Assembly (NCBI GenBank): GCA_964460845.1
Contig: CAYWRZ010000001.1
Location: 345,561 to 409,560 of the forward strand
DNA length: 64,000 nt
Direction: 5' to 3'
From: CAYWRZ01 sp964460845
GTDB taxonomy: Bacteria; Bacteroidota; Bacteroidia; Flavobacteriales_D; UBA2798
Shown here: positions 1-8,837 of the stretch, piece by piece
Layout of the letters: every line of letters starts with the position of its first letter
Numbering within the stretch: the first letter of the stretch is position 1
Notes under the pieces: generated by a model
Seen by the model: the letters and a program-made list of their open reading frames with translations, nothing else
Database searches by the model: none
What the model was told of the DNA's origin: nothing
Made by a program: the position numbers and the translations under genes

Positions 1-103
1 TCGTGTAAGGAATAAGTCCGAAAATTACGGTAAAGTGAAAGATCATAACTGCGGTAAGCAATCCGATCATAAAAGCAGAAGCTTGAAGTTTGCTCACTTT
101 CAT
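1..103 (-). CDS. Partial membrane protein, N-terminus only
   Basis: An ATG at 103 on the minus strand opens a frame that is uninterrupted to the window edge (34 codons). It starts MKVSKLQ and then runs into a hydrophobic stretch (ASAFMIGLLTAVMIF and onward) that looks like a first transmembrane segment. An upstream ATG at 120 is closed by a stop after six codons, so 103 is the likely start. I do not recognise the family from this fragment. The C-terminus lies outside the window. Confidence 0.5.
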   Translation of the reverse strand, partial: MKVSKLQASAFMIGLLTAVMIFHFTVIFGLIPYT

Positions 104-259
104 CGTGTAAGTATAGCCATAAAACGTATCGAAAAAGGCGAACCCTGTTTAAGGAAAAGTAAATTTTAGCTCGCGTACAAACTATCTCAGGTCTTTTCTC
201 TTTCGGTAAAATGTAGGGCGGGCTTTATGCACGAAGCGGGCCAAACCCTTTAGCACATC

Positions 260-1057
260 TTATTTTTCTTTCACAATAAACAGGTCCACACCGTAACCGT
301 GGTGCAACAGGGGTTCTTCGTAAGTAGCACGGCGGATGTCGGAAAAAGGGAAAGCCGGCTTGTATTCGCGAGCCAATACGATGTCGCCCTCTTCGGTTCT
401 ATCGGCTTTACCAAGATCCTGCCCCGAAGCCAGGTGGGCCAGCACCAATTGAATCTTTCCGGCGGTATATACCCGCACCGAACTAAGTGCAAAACTTTCG
501 ATTATCGGCTCTTCGCTACGCGAAAGACCGTAGTACGTCGTATCGTGGAAAGCCGGTACGGAATAGCGTTTGTTTTCATAGACAAGGCAGGTGCTATGCG
601 TCAGCGTATCGGCCAGCAGGCTTACTTTTTCTCCTTTGCGCTGAAAATCGCAAAAAGAAAGGTAATCGGGTTTAAATAAGGTGATAGCCGGATACCGTTG
701 AACAATGGCGGTAAAAGCCTTCGTATAAGCTTGCGCCAGCTTAGTGCCATAGGGTCTGTCGATAGCGCATTCGGTACCTGCGGGAAGGGTAAGCAGGGGT
801 TTTTGCTGCCAATCGTACACCGAAATGAAGGTTCGAAGCGTCCACATCGGGGTCCATTCGCCTCCACTTCTGCCCCAGGGAGCAAAACGCGCAGTGGCAG
901 CCGTTTCTTCCGAGCGATGGATCTGCACATCGAGAGTAACGATGTAATTGTGGATCACTCCTACGGGAAACACTTTAAACTGATAGGCCGAAAGGCAGGC
1001 TATAGACGAAGAAATCGCACAGAAAAAGAGACCGAAAAAACAAAGTGATTTTTTCAT
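260..1057 (-). CDS. Exported protein of unknown function, long paralogue
   Basis: 265 residues with an N-terminal signal peptide (MKKSLCFFGLFFCA..., ending near ACLSA), so probably periplasmic or outer-membrane associated. No catalytic motif is recognised. Residues 1-87 are encoded by DNA identical to the start of the 132-aa gene at 2181-2579. Beyond that the two proteins still align but have diverged (LTLPAGT against LTVPADT, then an AFxxIxxRYPA motif in both), and only this copy has the further 130-residue C-terminal half. A TATATTTG box lies 68 bp upstream (1125-1132). Unknown function; the coding call is supported by the paralogue. Confidence 0.8.
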   Translation of the reverse strand: MKKSLCFFGLFFCAISSSIACLSAYQFKVFPVGVIHNYIVTLDVQIHRSEETAATARFAPWGRSGGEWTPMWTLRTFISVYDWQQKPLLTLPAGTECAIDRPYGTKLAQAYTKAFTAIVQRYPAITLFKPDYLSFCDFQRKGEKVSLLADTLTHSTCLVYENKRYSVPAFHDTTYYGLSRSEEPIIESFALSSVRVYTAGKIQLVLAHLASGQDLGKADRTEEGDIVLAREYKPAFPFSDIRRATYEEPLLHHGYGVDLFIVKEK

Positions 1058-1124
1058 TATTCTATACTTAGAAAAGAGGCGCAGAAAGAACGAGCAAAAA
1101 ACCCGCGGAGTATTTCGGACAACA

Positions 1125-1132
1125 CAAATATA
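1125..1132 (-). promoter_or_regulatory. Putative -7 box of the long paralogue
   Basis: The minus strand reads TATATTTG, matching the Bacteroidota -7 consensus TAnnTTTG. The same box in a similar context (plus strand acacaaatataarc) lies upstream of the short paralogue at 2636-2643. No good TTTG -33 element is seen. Confidence 0.4.
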
Positions 1133-1161
1133 AACGAATGGCAGCAGAAAGTAAAAATCGC

Positions 1162-1608
1162 TTAGTCCGACGTGAAGGCCGCTATAAGAATCCGGACTGG
1201 AAGCTCGGTAATATGCCTATAAAATAAGAATGAGGTTCGTTCAGGCAACAAACCTCCGGAGTCATGTAGCAGGCCACACACCGTTTTTTCGACCGCTTCC
1301 CGATGCTCAATGCCATATAATTCGACCACCGCCGAATCGGGAGAAAAGGTGTGAAGAAATACTTCAAAATCAGCGGCTTCTCCGTTTAGTTGAAGAATGC
1401 GGGACAGCAGCGCATCCGGCAATACAGAATCGCGTTGCCTGTCTTTACTATCGAGACCGACCATTAATACCACGGTTTCGTCGGCCGATAACGTACGGGC
1501 GCACTCCACCTCTATTTGCTTTTCCATTTCCTGCGTACATGCACAACACAGCATGAACAGTATGCTGCATAGCATTATTTTTAGTGCGTCTATTCGGTTT
1601 CGCTTCAT
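1162..1608 (-). CDS. Putative lipoprotein, unknown
   Basis: 148 residues. A hydrophobic segment ends in LCCACTQE, a plausible lipobox with Cys24 as the lipidated residue, so the protein is predicted to be anchored in a membrane. The mature part (about 124 aa) has no motif I recognise. It sits between two exported or membrane proteins on the same strand, 104 bp downstream of the 265-aa gene's start side. There is no sign of truncation. Confidence 0.65.
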   Translation of the reverse strand: MKRNRIDALKIMLCSILFMLCCACTQEMEKQIEVECARTLSADETVVLMVGLDSKDRQRDSVLPDALLSRILQLNGEAADFEVFLHTFSPDSAVVELYGIEHREAVEKTVCGLLHDSGGLLPERTSFLFYRHITELPVRILIAAFTSD

Positions 1609-1692
1609 TTTTTTTGAGGATATAGAAGTTTCTGACGATCATTTTCAGCCATTCATTACGCCATAAATCAACAACCTGATGTTTTTTTACAT

Positions 1693-2184
1693 TTAAAAGC
1701 GGAATCTTTTTTCGGTCAGTTTTGAGGCAAGCGTCGGATAAATCCTAAAGAGCATTTTCAGGGTTTTGGAGGGTTTTTCTAACAAGTCTTCCACCACTGT
1801 CTTTGGTTTATCCATCACTTTAAAAATTCTTCCGTCCTTTAATTCAAATTCTATAACCTGAAAAATTCTTCCCGTTCGTTGATTTTTCAACGGACTGATA
1901 CGTATAATATCAGCCGGTTCAATCGGTTCTTTATTCCAGACCAGACTCCTGTCTGTTTTTAGCGTGTGGAGACGACCAAATCTGAAGCGGATGTAACACA
2001 TATCAGCCAACCATAACAAGGCTGTCGCTAACAGTCCGCCAGAAAAAATAAACCTACCCATAAAAGAGCCTGCAAAATCACCGAAAATCTCGTTCCGGAA
2101 AACATAAAAAATCAGTGTTGCCGTTACTGTCAGCGGGAGTATGCTGAAAAAAAGTCGTGCTGTATATGTTCCACTTAGTCTCAT
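1693..2184 (-). CDS. Two-TM membrane protein with a PH-like tail
   Basis: 163 residues. Two hydrophobic segments (about 10-28 and 43-62) are followed by a soluble region of about 100 residues with alternating beta-like stretches (DIIRISPL, IFQVIEFELKDGRIFKV). That layout resembles bacterial PH-like membrane proteins, but this is only a guess from pattern. Its ATG overlaps the TGA of the upstream 132-aa gene (ATGA at 2181-2184), so the two are probably translationally coupled. Confidence 0.65.
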   Translation of the reverse strand: MRLSGTYTARLFFSILPLTVTATLIFYVFRNEIFGDFAGSFMGRFIFSGGLLATALLWLADMCYIRFRFGRLHTLKTDRSLVWNKEPIEPADIIRISPLKNQRTGRIFQVIEFELKDGRIFKVMDKPKTVVEDLLEKPSKTLKMLFRIYPTLASKLTEKRFRF

Positions 2185-2579
2185 AAAACCGGGATAAACT
2201 TTTCGAGGGCAGGATAACGCTTTAGTATAGTGTTAAATGCTCTTTCATAGGTGCGGGCAAGCGTATCCAAATAGGTTGTTTCCAATGAATAAGTCGTATC
2301 GGCAGGCACGGTAAGCACGGGTTTTTGCTGCCAATCGTACACCGAAATGAAGGTTCGAAGCGTCCACATCGGGGTCCATTCGCCTCCACTTCTGCCCCAG
2401 GGAGCAAAACGCGCAGTGGCAGCCGTTTCTTCCGAGCGATGGATCTGCACATCGAGAGTAACGATGTAATTGTGGATCACTCCTACGGGAAACACTTTAA
2501 ACTGATAGGCCGAAAGGCAGGCTATAGACGAAGAAATCGCACAGAAAAAGAGACCGAAAAAACAAAGTGATTTTTTCAT
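2181..2579 (-). CDS. Exported protein of unknown function, short paralogue
   Basis: 132 residues with the same signal peptide and first 87 residues as the gene at 260-1057; the DNA is identical over 261 bp. It ends after the RYPALEKFIPVL segment, where the longer copy continues for about 130 residues, so it is either a natural short form or a truncated copy. Its stop overlaps the ATG of the membrane protein at 1693-2184. Unknown function. Confidence 0.75.
   Translation of the reverse strand: MKKSLCFFGLFFCAISSSIACLSAYQFKVFPVGVIHNYIVTLDVQIHRSEETAATARFAPWGRSGGEWTPMWTLRTFISVYDWQQKPVLTVPADTTYSLETTYLDTLARTYERAFNTILKRYPALEKFIPVL
2319..2579 (-). repeat. 261-bp tract identical to 797-1057
   Basis: Base-by-base reading shows perfect identity with 797-1057 (offset 1522). 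The tract ends abruptly at the start codon on one side and near codon 87 on the other, while the flanks are diverged but still related. This fits recent gene conversion between paralogues better than a simple fresh duplication. Confidence 0.85.
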
Positions 2580-2635
2580 CCTGATATACCTAAAGAGAGG
2601 GAAAGAAAATAAGGTGTAAACCCTACAGCCTCACA

Positions 2636-2643
2636 CAAATATA
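2636..2643 (-). promoter_or_regulatory. Putative -7 box of the short paralogue
   Basis: TATATTTG on the minus strand, 57 bp upstream of the ATG, matching the box at 1125-1132 of the longer paralogue. Confidence 0.4.
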
Positions 2644-2833
2644 AGCTAATCTCAAAAAGGAGGTGTAAAAACGGCTTCCAAAAAAACGATGCGCAGAGGA
2701 ATTGACACGTTTTATTTTCACTAAAAATCGGCAGAACTCCCTTTTAAAGCTCCTTTATTTGTATCGTTATCTCTTTCTTTATGGGTGTTTTTGCTTTGTT
2801 TACCTTAAATTCGTTCTGTAATTTTCATAGCTA

Positions 2834-3952
2834 ATGCGAGTCGGTCTGTTTTTTCTCTTTTTTTTACTGTGTGTATGCCCTGTATCTTTTGCGCAAACTG
2901 CGGAAGCGCATTACGAACGCGGGCTTACTAATAACCGAGCGGGGAATTACCTGCCCGCCATCGAAGAATATAACCGGGCCATTGCGCTTAATCCTAACTA
3001 CGAAGAAGCGTATAACGACAGGGGAGTAGCCAAGAGCGGACTGGGCGACGAGCTTTCGGCCATTGAAGATTATAATACCGCCATAAAGCTGGACCGGAAC
3101 TATGCCAATGCCTATCTGAACAGAGGGGTTTCATGGTCGAAGCTGAAAAACTTCCCGCAGGCTTTGGCTGATTTTAATGAGGCCATCCGACTCAACCCCG
3201 AAAATGTAATTTTCTTCCGATCAAGAGCAATGCTCAAGTTTGAAATGGGCAAGCCGGAAGAGGCCATAGAAGATTTTAACCGCGTGATAGCTTTGACCCC
3301 TGAAGACCCCGAAGCCTGGTGTAACCGGGGTTATGCTAAATTAACCATGCAATTATTCAGCAGTGCCGTAGGTGATTTGGACAAGGCCATCACACTAAAT
3401 CCAACCTATCTTCAGGCATACCGCTACCGCGCTTTTTGCTATACTGAGATGGAGTTTTACAGCATGGGCATCGAAGACTGGGGCAAGGTAGTAACGCTGG
3501 ATCCGGGTAATTTTGAAGCGTTCAATCAAAGGGGTTCGGCGCGATATACGCTCAGTGATTATGCCGGTGCCTTACAGGATTACCGCAAAGCGCTTACACT
3601 AAATCCGGAGTACGTAGAAGCAAAAATGAATTTGGCAAAAACCCTATCGGTGTTGCAAGATCTGGATGCCTCGCTTGAATTGTACAACCAGGTAGTACAG
3701 CAAAATCCCGATTTTGTAGAGGCTTACATTGATCGGTCGAATGTACGGACGCAACTGAAGGATATAAAAGGCGCTTATGAGGATCTCCGCAAAGCCGAAG
3801 TCTTAGCACCTGATAATCCCAATATATACATCTCAAAAGCCTTTGCCAAATTTGCCGAAGAAGATCAGGAAGGGGGATGTGAAGAACTGAAAAAAGCCTT
3901 TAAGCTCGGCGCTGGAAACGTGAAGGAGGTACTGGAGCATATCTGCCGGTAA
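2834..3952 (+). CDS. Exported TPR-repeat protein
   Basis: 372 residues. Signal peptide 1-20 ending FAQ, then about ten 34-residue tetratricopeptide repeats filling the rest of the chain. The typical pattern AYxNRGVxxxxLGxxxxAIEDYNxAIxLNPNY recurs from residue 24 to about 360. No catalytic domain is attached. TPR arrays are protein-binding scaffolds; an exported one is likely periplasmic, but the partner is unknown. It is transcribed alone, convergent with the membrane protein at 3981-4388. Confidence 0.9.
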   Translation: MRVGLFFLFFLLCVCPVSFAQTAEAHYERGLTNNRAGNYLPAIEEYNRAIALNPNYEEAYNDRGVAKSGLGDELSAIEDYNTAIKLDRNYANAYLNRGVSWSKLKNFPQALADFNEAIRLNPENVIFFRSRAMLKFEMGKPEEAIEDFNRVIALTPEDPEAWCNRGYAKLTMQLFSSAVGDLDKAITLNPTYLQAYRYRAFCYTEMEFYSMGIEDWGKVVTLDPGNFEAFNQRGSARYTLSDYAGALQDYRKALTLNPEYVEAKMNLAKTLSVLQDLDASLELYNQVVQQNPDFVEAYIDRSNVRTQLKDIKGAYEDLRKAEVLAPDNPNIYISKAFAKFAEEDQEGGCEELKKAFKLGAGNVKEVLEHICR

Positions 3953-3980
3953 ATAGCTGTATGTATTGTGGGCGGGATAG

Positions 3981-4388
3981 TTAATGCGCTTCCTGAGGGT
4001 TTATAAGGAGTCCGAAGAAGTGTACCGGGACTAAAAAAAGAAAGGCCGCCAACACGCCCGCGATGCCGTAATAGGCATCAAACAGATCGGGGGTATTCAG
4101 CAAGGGAATCCACAGTTCGTAAGCCACCGTAAGAAGCAGAAAAACTACTCCTATAGCCGCTATATACAGAAAACGTGTTCCGCGAAGCAGCGCCATATAG
4201 CCTACACTGGCGAGAATAATATAGCTGAGGGAAAAATTAGAAACATGCTGGTAAAAATCAGGAAAGAGTTCGAGCAGCGAATCCATTCGTAAAAAATCCT
4301 TTTTTCTTCCCATAAAGAGGATAAAAGCTCCGACAAGGGAAATCAGAAAACAAAGTGAGGTCGGAATTTTAGGCAGATATCGGAACAT
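3981..4388 (-). CDS. Four-TM membrane protein, unknown
   Basis: 135 residues with four clear hydrophobic segments (about 11-27, 52-69, 73-90 and 108-130) and short loops. No signal peptide beyond the first TM and no motif I recognise. It ends with a polar tail (NPQEAH). Probably an inner-membrane protein. It lies 28 bp from the convergent TPR gene. Confidence 0.65.
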   Translation of the reverse strand: MFRYLPKIPTSLCFLISLVGAFILFMGRKKDFLRMDSLLELFPDFYQHVSNFSLSYIILASVGYMALLRGTRFLYIAAIGVVFLLLTVAYELWIPLLNTPDLFDAYYGIAGVLAAFLFLVPVHFFGLLINPQEAH

Positions 4389-4516
4389 TTTAACGAATTA
4401 AAAGTAGGCGCCTACTCCTTTTTAATAGCGAATCCAACCTGAAGTTTCGAAGCTTCATATTGCGGAAAAAAAAGTGAGATTGCATAAAAAACGTGCGTTT
4501 GGTGGTTGTATTGCGC

Positions 4517-5047
4517 TTACGGAACATCCACTATTTCTTTGCGAATATATTGTTTGATCAGTGCATTATTATCAATGGGTTGCCCTTCAAACGTATCGTC
4601 TCCAAAATCATGATGCACAACTCTTTGGTAATACACGGTCCTTTCAATGAGCGGAAACCAAAGGGGTGTTTCAGTAATCAAAAGATTTCCGTAGCCCCCC
4701 GAATAAGAACCTACGGGCTTGAAATAGGCATTAAAAATACGTCCGTCCACTCGCTGATATAAAAACGAACGGGCTTTAAGTACGTTTAGCCTAAAAGGAT
4801 TAGATACATAGGTCAGCATTATGCCTGCTACGAGCATCGCACACGCGATTGCCAACATTCTTGCGAAAAAAACAATCCGGAAATTACCCGTCGAAGAGTG
4901 AAATACCAGCCATAAGGTAATGGCCGAAAGCAAAATAGAGAACAAAACGTCTGTCCAAATCCCTATCCACGATATTCCGGCCAATAAAAAAAGTGTAAGG
5001 CAAAGGCTAAAAAAGAGTGTAAGGGCTAATCCGATCTTGAATTTCAT
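4517..5047 (-). CDS. Membrane protein with three TM segments
   Basis: 176 residues. Three hydrophobic segments lie in the first 85 residues (about 5-25, 31-48 and 61-82), followed by a soluble C-terminal part of about 90 residues, rich in aromatic residues and probably outside the membrane. No family recognised. A TATTTTTG -7-like box lies 46 bp upstream (plus 5093-5100). Confidence 0.65.
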   Translation of the reverse strand: MKFKIGLALTLFFSLCLTLFLLAGISWIGIWTDVLFSILLSAITLWLVFHSSTGNFRIVFFARMLAIACAMLVAGIMLTYVSNPFRLNVLKARSFLYQRVDGRIFNAYFKPVGSYSGGYGNLLITETPLWFPLIERTVYYQRVVHHDFGDDTFEGQPIDNNALIKQYIRKEIVDVP

Positions 5048-5212
5048 AAGACATCCATTTCATCTCCGGTTTTGGAATAACTAAATAAGATTCAAAAATA
5101 AAGGCAATATGAAGATCCGAAGAAAGAATTCGGGGAAGTATGGGAGGAAATTCGTTTTACAGATGCTTCAACTTTTCATTTTTTGGGCTTTGTTTTTTCG
5201 ACAGTATCGCTT

Positions 5213-6274
5213 TCAGACGCCGACTGTCGTATCGGTTAGTTTTCTACCCTGTTGGGTTCTGTATGTTTGTTCATTTAACATCTTGCGATCCAACGCATCC
5301 TGGTGCTCATCGAGGGTTCTCTCTCCTATATGCGTGATGGTGTGTTGCGTTCCATTATCATAATCCTGATTATTAGCTTGCATAAAGCCGTTGATTCCCG
5401 CATGAATAAAAAATTCAGGAGATGTTAAATCTTTACCGGCATTTGCTTCTAAAGTAATTTTACTTGCTCCATCGGCAGCTACTATTGTAGCGTAGTGGTA
5501 GGGACAATCATCGGAATTAGTTAATATATGCCCCATTTTATCTCCAATCCGTGTTTCTGAGAGGTCTTCGGAAAGGTCGGGCCTATCCGTTCCAACCCCT
5601 ATCAAATGCTGAAGGTGAGTGGCAAATTCCATACAATCATTTTTTCCCAAAATACCCGTAGTGGGTGCATTTATTCCGCCATCTGAGTTATTTCTTAAAT
5701 CAGTTATCAAATTATCTTCAAGATCGTGCTGAGGAACCTGCATCGTAAAGCCCAAGAACCCGGCTAAACCGCATAGTGCATCTGAGGGAACCTCCTGTGT
5801 GCGATTTGTTTGTGCCGTTGCACGTTCGGCGTTCGAAAACAACCTGACATTGGGTGTCCAGGAGTTTAAATTTATCGGATTCAGATCATTGGTTACCTCA
5901 TTGCCTTTACTATATAAGCTACGGGGAACCGGATCGGGTGCGCTAGTCTTACTATACAGCGTTTTCCGATTGTTTATTGGAATACTATAATTTCCCGTTG
6001 CACTGTTTTCGCAGGCGTTTAGGTCAACCGCGCGTTGTAGTACCGAATTTCGATGGCTCCCTATGGAACTGAGGTTCACCATTTCCTGAACAGCGCTCAA
6101 CTGCCTCACCTGCCGAGCATTATTAACTATGTTTTGGAGCTTTCTTTGTGCAACAGAGGTTTCACGATTTTCTGTAAACCGCGCGGCCGATTCGCGCCTA
6201 ACCTGAATCGGAGAAATAGCATTGGCTACAGCGCGCCCCGTCGTATCCGGCTTTTTATCAAAAAAAGCATTCAT
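5213..6274 (-). CDS. Injection-system-cargo-like protein with Cys-peptidase-like tail
   Basis: About 353 residues from the ATG at 6274; a TTG at 6328 would add 18. The N-terminal part has NAFFDKKPD and then QNIVNNARQVRQLSAVQEMV, very like the 'NSPQVKQLxxLQxMADN' segments in DUF4157-linked cargo and toxins of extracellular contractile injection systems. A linker of about 100 residues follows. The C-terminal part carries NDCMEFATH (Cys232 counted from the TTG start), then PYHYATIVA (His278) and ITLEANAG (Glu294/Asn296). That Cys-His-polar order is seen in papain-like and NlpC/P60-like hydrolases. There is no signal peptide, as expected for tube-loaded cargo. No sheath, tube or spike gene is in the window. 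The family assignment is inference. Confidence 0.7.
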   Translation of the reverse strand: MNAFFDKKPDTTGRAVANAISPIQVRRESAARFTENRETSVAQRKLQNIVNNARQVRQLSAVQEMVNLSSIGSHRNSVLQRAVDLNACENSATGNYSIPINNRKTLYSKTSAPDPVPRSLYSKGNEVTNDLNPINLNSWTPNVRLFSNAERATAQTNRTQEVPSDALCGLAGFLGFTMQVPQHDLEDNLITDLRNNSDGGINAPTTGILGKNDCMEFATHLQHLIGVGTDRPDLSEDLSETRIGDKMGHILTNSDDCPYHYATIVAADGASKITLEANAGKDLTSPEFFIHAGINGFMQANNQDYDNGTQHTITHIGERTLDEHQDALDRKMLNEQTYRTQQGRKLTDTTVGV

Positions 6275-6477
6275 TTGTTCATGCGTTTTAACATTGAGAA
6301 ACCGTCTTATAGCGTTTCCTATCAACAAATAGATTCAGATGAGAAATCCAAAGTTTTAATTTAATACTAAATTTTAAGAAAAGTGAAAAATTCCCTCTTT
6401 ATATATCCGGAACGGCTCTTTGTGCATTCAAAAACGCCTCCGGTGGCATGATGCTCAGCCTCTTTCGTCACACTTCA

Positions 6478-6933
6478 CTATAGCTCGTACTTTATATAAA
6501 TAATTGCAGTAATAATGCTAAAAATAGCGGTAAGTGAAATTTCCAATCGTTTATTTCGCGGCGCTTTTTTATGATATAAAATAAGGATCAAAGGTGAAAG
6601 CACAAGTCCTGAAAGAAGTCCAACTATATAATTCGATTGCATAAGCCTATGGTTTTCGGCGCTCACAACCCAGCCTTCATTTGAGGACATTGCATTTAGT
6701 AGCAGGTGGGTACACAGAAAAATAGTTGTATAAAGCATTGTAGCTAACAGGATATAAAATAGCACAGGTGTCTTAAAGGGAAGCCTGACAAAGAATGAAG
6801 CTAAGGTGAGCAGTCCGAGAAGCAGCATATACAGTTGGGGTTCCTTCTTTAAGTGTGTCTGCACCACACCTGTTCCGAGGAGTAATCCGACGAATAGCAG
6901 TCCGATGAGCAGGGTAGAAAGATGGAGCTTCAT
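6478..6933 (-). CDS. Multi-pass membrane protein, unknown
   Basis: 151 residues, about five hydrophobic helices (about 6-25, 35-48, 56-80, 102-120 and 132-148). A conserved-looking polar patch (SAENHRLMQSNY) lies between helices 3 and 4. No recognised family. The start MKLHLSTLL is directly followed by the first TM. It stands alone between the cargo-like gene and the WG-repeat gene. Confidence 0.6.
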   Translation of the reverse strand: MKLHLSTLLIGLLFVGLLLGTGVVQTHLKKEPQLYMLLLGLLTLASFFVRLPFKTPVLFYILLATMLYTTIFLCTHLLLNAMSSNEGWVVSAENHRLMQSNYIVGLLSGLVLSPLILILYHKKAPRNKRLEISLTAIFSIITAIIYIKYEL

Positions 6934-6989
6934 TTTTTTATGCTTTGACCTGATAATGAGGCCATATAACTAAGATAAGGATTTCGGAG

Positions 6990-7054
6990 CCTGGCGAAGT
7001 GTCGGATTTTCGGAGCACAAAACTGTCGGTCAGTACTGAACCCGCTTTGCCAGG
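6990..7054. repeat. Isolated imperfect palindrome related to the cassette-array repeats
   Basis: CCTGGCGAAGT (6990-7000) can pair with GCTTTGCCAGG (7044-7054). The loop contains 'cggattttcggagcacaaaactg', close to 'cggatttcggagcac' in the elements at 13139-13318 and 13938-14068. It could be a lone degraded attC-like site or an unrelated hairpin. Confidence 0.4.
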
Positions 7055-7124
7055 TCTAAAAAACTTTGCCGGGATTAAGAGGGCGCTTTCTATTCCGGGC
7101 AATTTTTCTCCTTCGCGCTACGGA

Positions 7125-8555
7125 TCACTTTATTTCGTTTCCGCTTTTGTCAATTTTTAAGGTGCGTCCGTTTTGCTGCACATCCGAAACTCCATTTTTA
7201 AAATAGGATGCGTCTTCAAAAACCAGCGGAATAACTTCTTTACCGGCACGATCGATAAAACCCCATTTCTCATTTTTCATCACTGCCGCCAATCCTTCCG
7301 AAAAACTCAACACCTTATCGTATTTGTCTAAAATCAATATCGTATTGCCTTTTTTGTCGATGGCTTCAAAGCGCCCGTTCAGGCGAACCATTGCCAAATC
7401 TTCTGAAAAGCCCGATGACCAGTCGTATCGAAACGGGATGATGGTTTTCCCCGACTTATCAATAAAGCCGTATTTTTCGCTGATGGAAACCAAAGCCAGG
7501 CCTTCCGAGAATGATTCGGCTTTACGGTATTCCAATGGCAAAATAACTTTTCCTGTGTGGTCGATATATCCATATTTTTCTTTTAATTGAACAAGGGCAA
7601 GCCCTTCGGAAAATGCTTTGACGTAGTCGTATTCTAAAGGAGTCACTTTTTTTCCGGTTCGGTCTATGAATCCATATTTCCCGTTAAGGGAAACTTTAGC
7701 GAGGTTTTCGGAAAAGAAAAAGGGATAGTCATATTCAGGGGCGACAATTTCTTTTCCCGTTTTATCTAAAAATCCCCATTTTCCATTTTTTGACACCAAC
7801 ATTATTCTTTCTATAAGCGGCCATTTTTCGTCATAGCTACTGTGTAAATGGTCTTCCGGTTTTTGCGTATTATCGGTGTCGTAATATTCAATAAGCCTTT
7901 CCGAAATTTGAGCTACTTTTCCGTTTCTGTACTGAATTTGTGTAATCCAGTTATTGTGGTTGTCAAATTCATAGGTAAAAGTCTCGGTATATTTTTTCTT
8001 TCCGTCAGGCTCAAAACTCGATTCTTCGGTGACATTCCCATGTTCATCGTATTTTAGCTTAAAGGTATTTAATTGCTTGCCGCTACCGTCCACTTGAAAT
8101 TGCTCCACCTTATTCCCTTTGCTGTCATACGTATAAGTTAATATAGCGTGTAGAGCTCCGTGGCGATTTACTAAAGTTTTTGTTTCAATTCCATTGCGAT
8201 CATATTCATATATAAATGTCATCTCGGGAGGCTCATTTTCGGAAAAAGCCCCGTAAGCTTTTGTCATTAGGCCCTTACTGTCATACTCGAATGCCCATAC
8301 ATACGCTAATTTATCATCGGCACGGTACTGTTTTCCGCTTAACTGCTTTCCGTTTTTGTCGTATTCCGAAACCTTGGTAAATAAAAGCGTTACAGGCTCA
8401 GGCACTCCCTCTATCTCTTCTGCAAAATAAACTTTCTCTTTTACGGATTTTATATTTCCATAAAAATCATTTTTCTTTTCTGTCTTTTGCGCGTGCGTAC
8501 AGCTTGCTAAAAGCAACAAATAACTTACTCTAAAAACAAATTTCAGAACCTTCAT
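7125..8555 (-). CDS. WG-repeat lipoprotein
   Basis: 476 residues. The signal peptide ends LLLLASCTHAQ (lipobox, Cys19). Residues of about 60-230 contain YDxxGN-type repeats (YEYDRNG, YTYDSKGN, KYDEHGN) reminiscent of RHS/YD repeats. From about 245 to the end there are six to seven WG repeats (KWGFLDKTGKE, KYGFIDRTGKK, KYGYIDHTGK, and so on, each followed by FSEGLALV). WG-repeat proteins are common in Bacteroidota and thought to mediate binding; the ligand here is unknown. Predicted periplasmic or surface lipoprotein, transcribed alone. Confidence 0.9.
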   Translation of the reverse strand: MKVLKFVFRVSYLLLLASCTHAQKTEKKNDFYGNIKSVKEKVYFAEEIEGVPEPVTLLFTKVSEYDKNGKQLSGKQYRADDKLAYVWAFEYDSKGLMTKAYGAFSENEPPEMTFIYEYDRNGIETKTLVNRHGALHAILTYTYDSKGNKVEQFQVDGSGKQLNTFKLKYDEHGNVTEESSFEPDGKKKYTETFTYEFDNHNNWITQIQYRNGKVAQISERLIEYYDTDNTQKPEDHLHSSYDEKWPLIERIMLVSKNGKWGFLDKTGKEIVAPEYDYPFFFSENLAKVSLNGKYGFIDRTGKKVTPLEYDYVKAFSEGLALVQLKEKYGYIDHTGKVILPLEYRKAESFSEGLALVSISEKYGFIDKSGKTIIPFRYDWSSGFSEDLAMVRLNGRFEAIDKKGNTILILDKYDKVLSFSEGLAAVMKNEKWGFIDRAGKEVIPLVFEDASYFKNGVSDVQQNGRTLKIDKSGNEIK

Positions 8556-8837
8556 TGTGCTTAATTATTTTTAATAATTTAGGTTAGCATGCTGTTCATC
8601 ACTTTTTCATGACGCATGATAAATAAATCCTTAAAGCCTCTTTTTCATGGCTTAAACACCCTGAAATTATGAAAATAATGGTTAGAATGGCGTAAGAAAA
8701 AACTATTTGTGGATTAATGGCCTGGCAAAATAGTGGAAATCGAAGCACTTCAGCGCCGCTTTTAACAAACCCCTGTTATGGGCAGTTTTTATTTCTATTC
8801 ATACTTGTCTATGTCCAAATTTATCGACAAATGAAGT

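Noticed and set aside
6331..6477. Possible small gene or RNA between the cargo-like gene and the membrane protein
   Set aside because: No start with a sensible frame and no stable stem-loop; nothing I can support.
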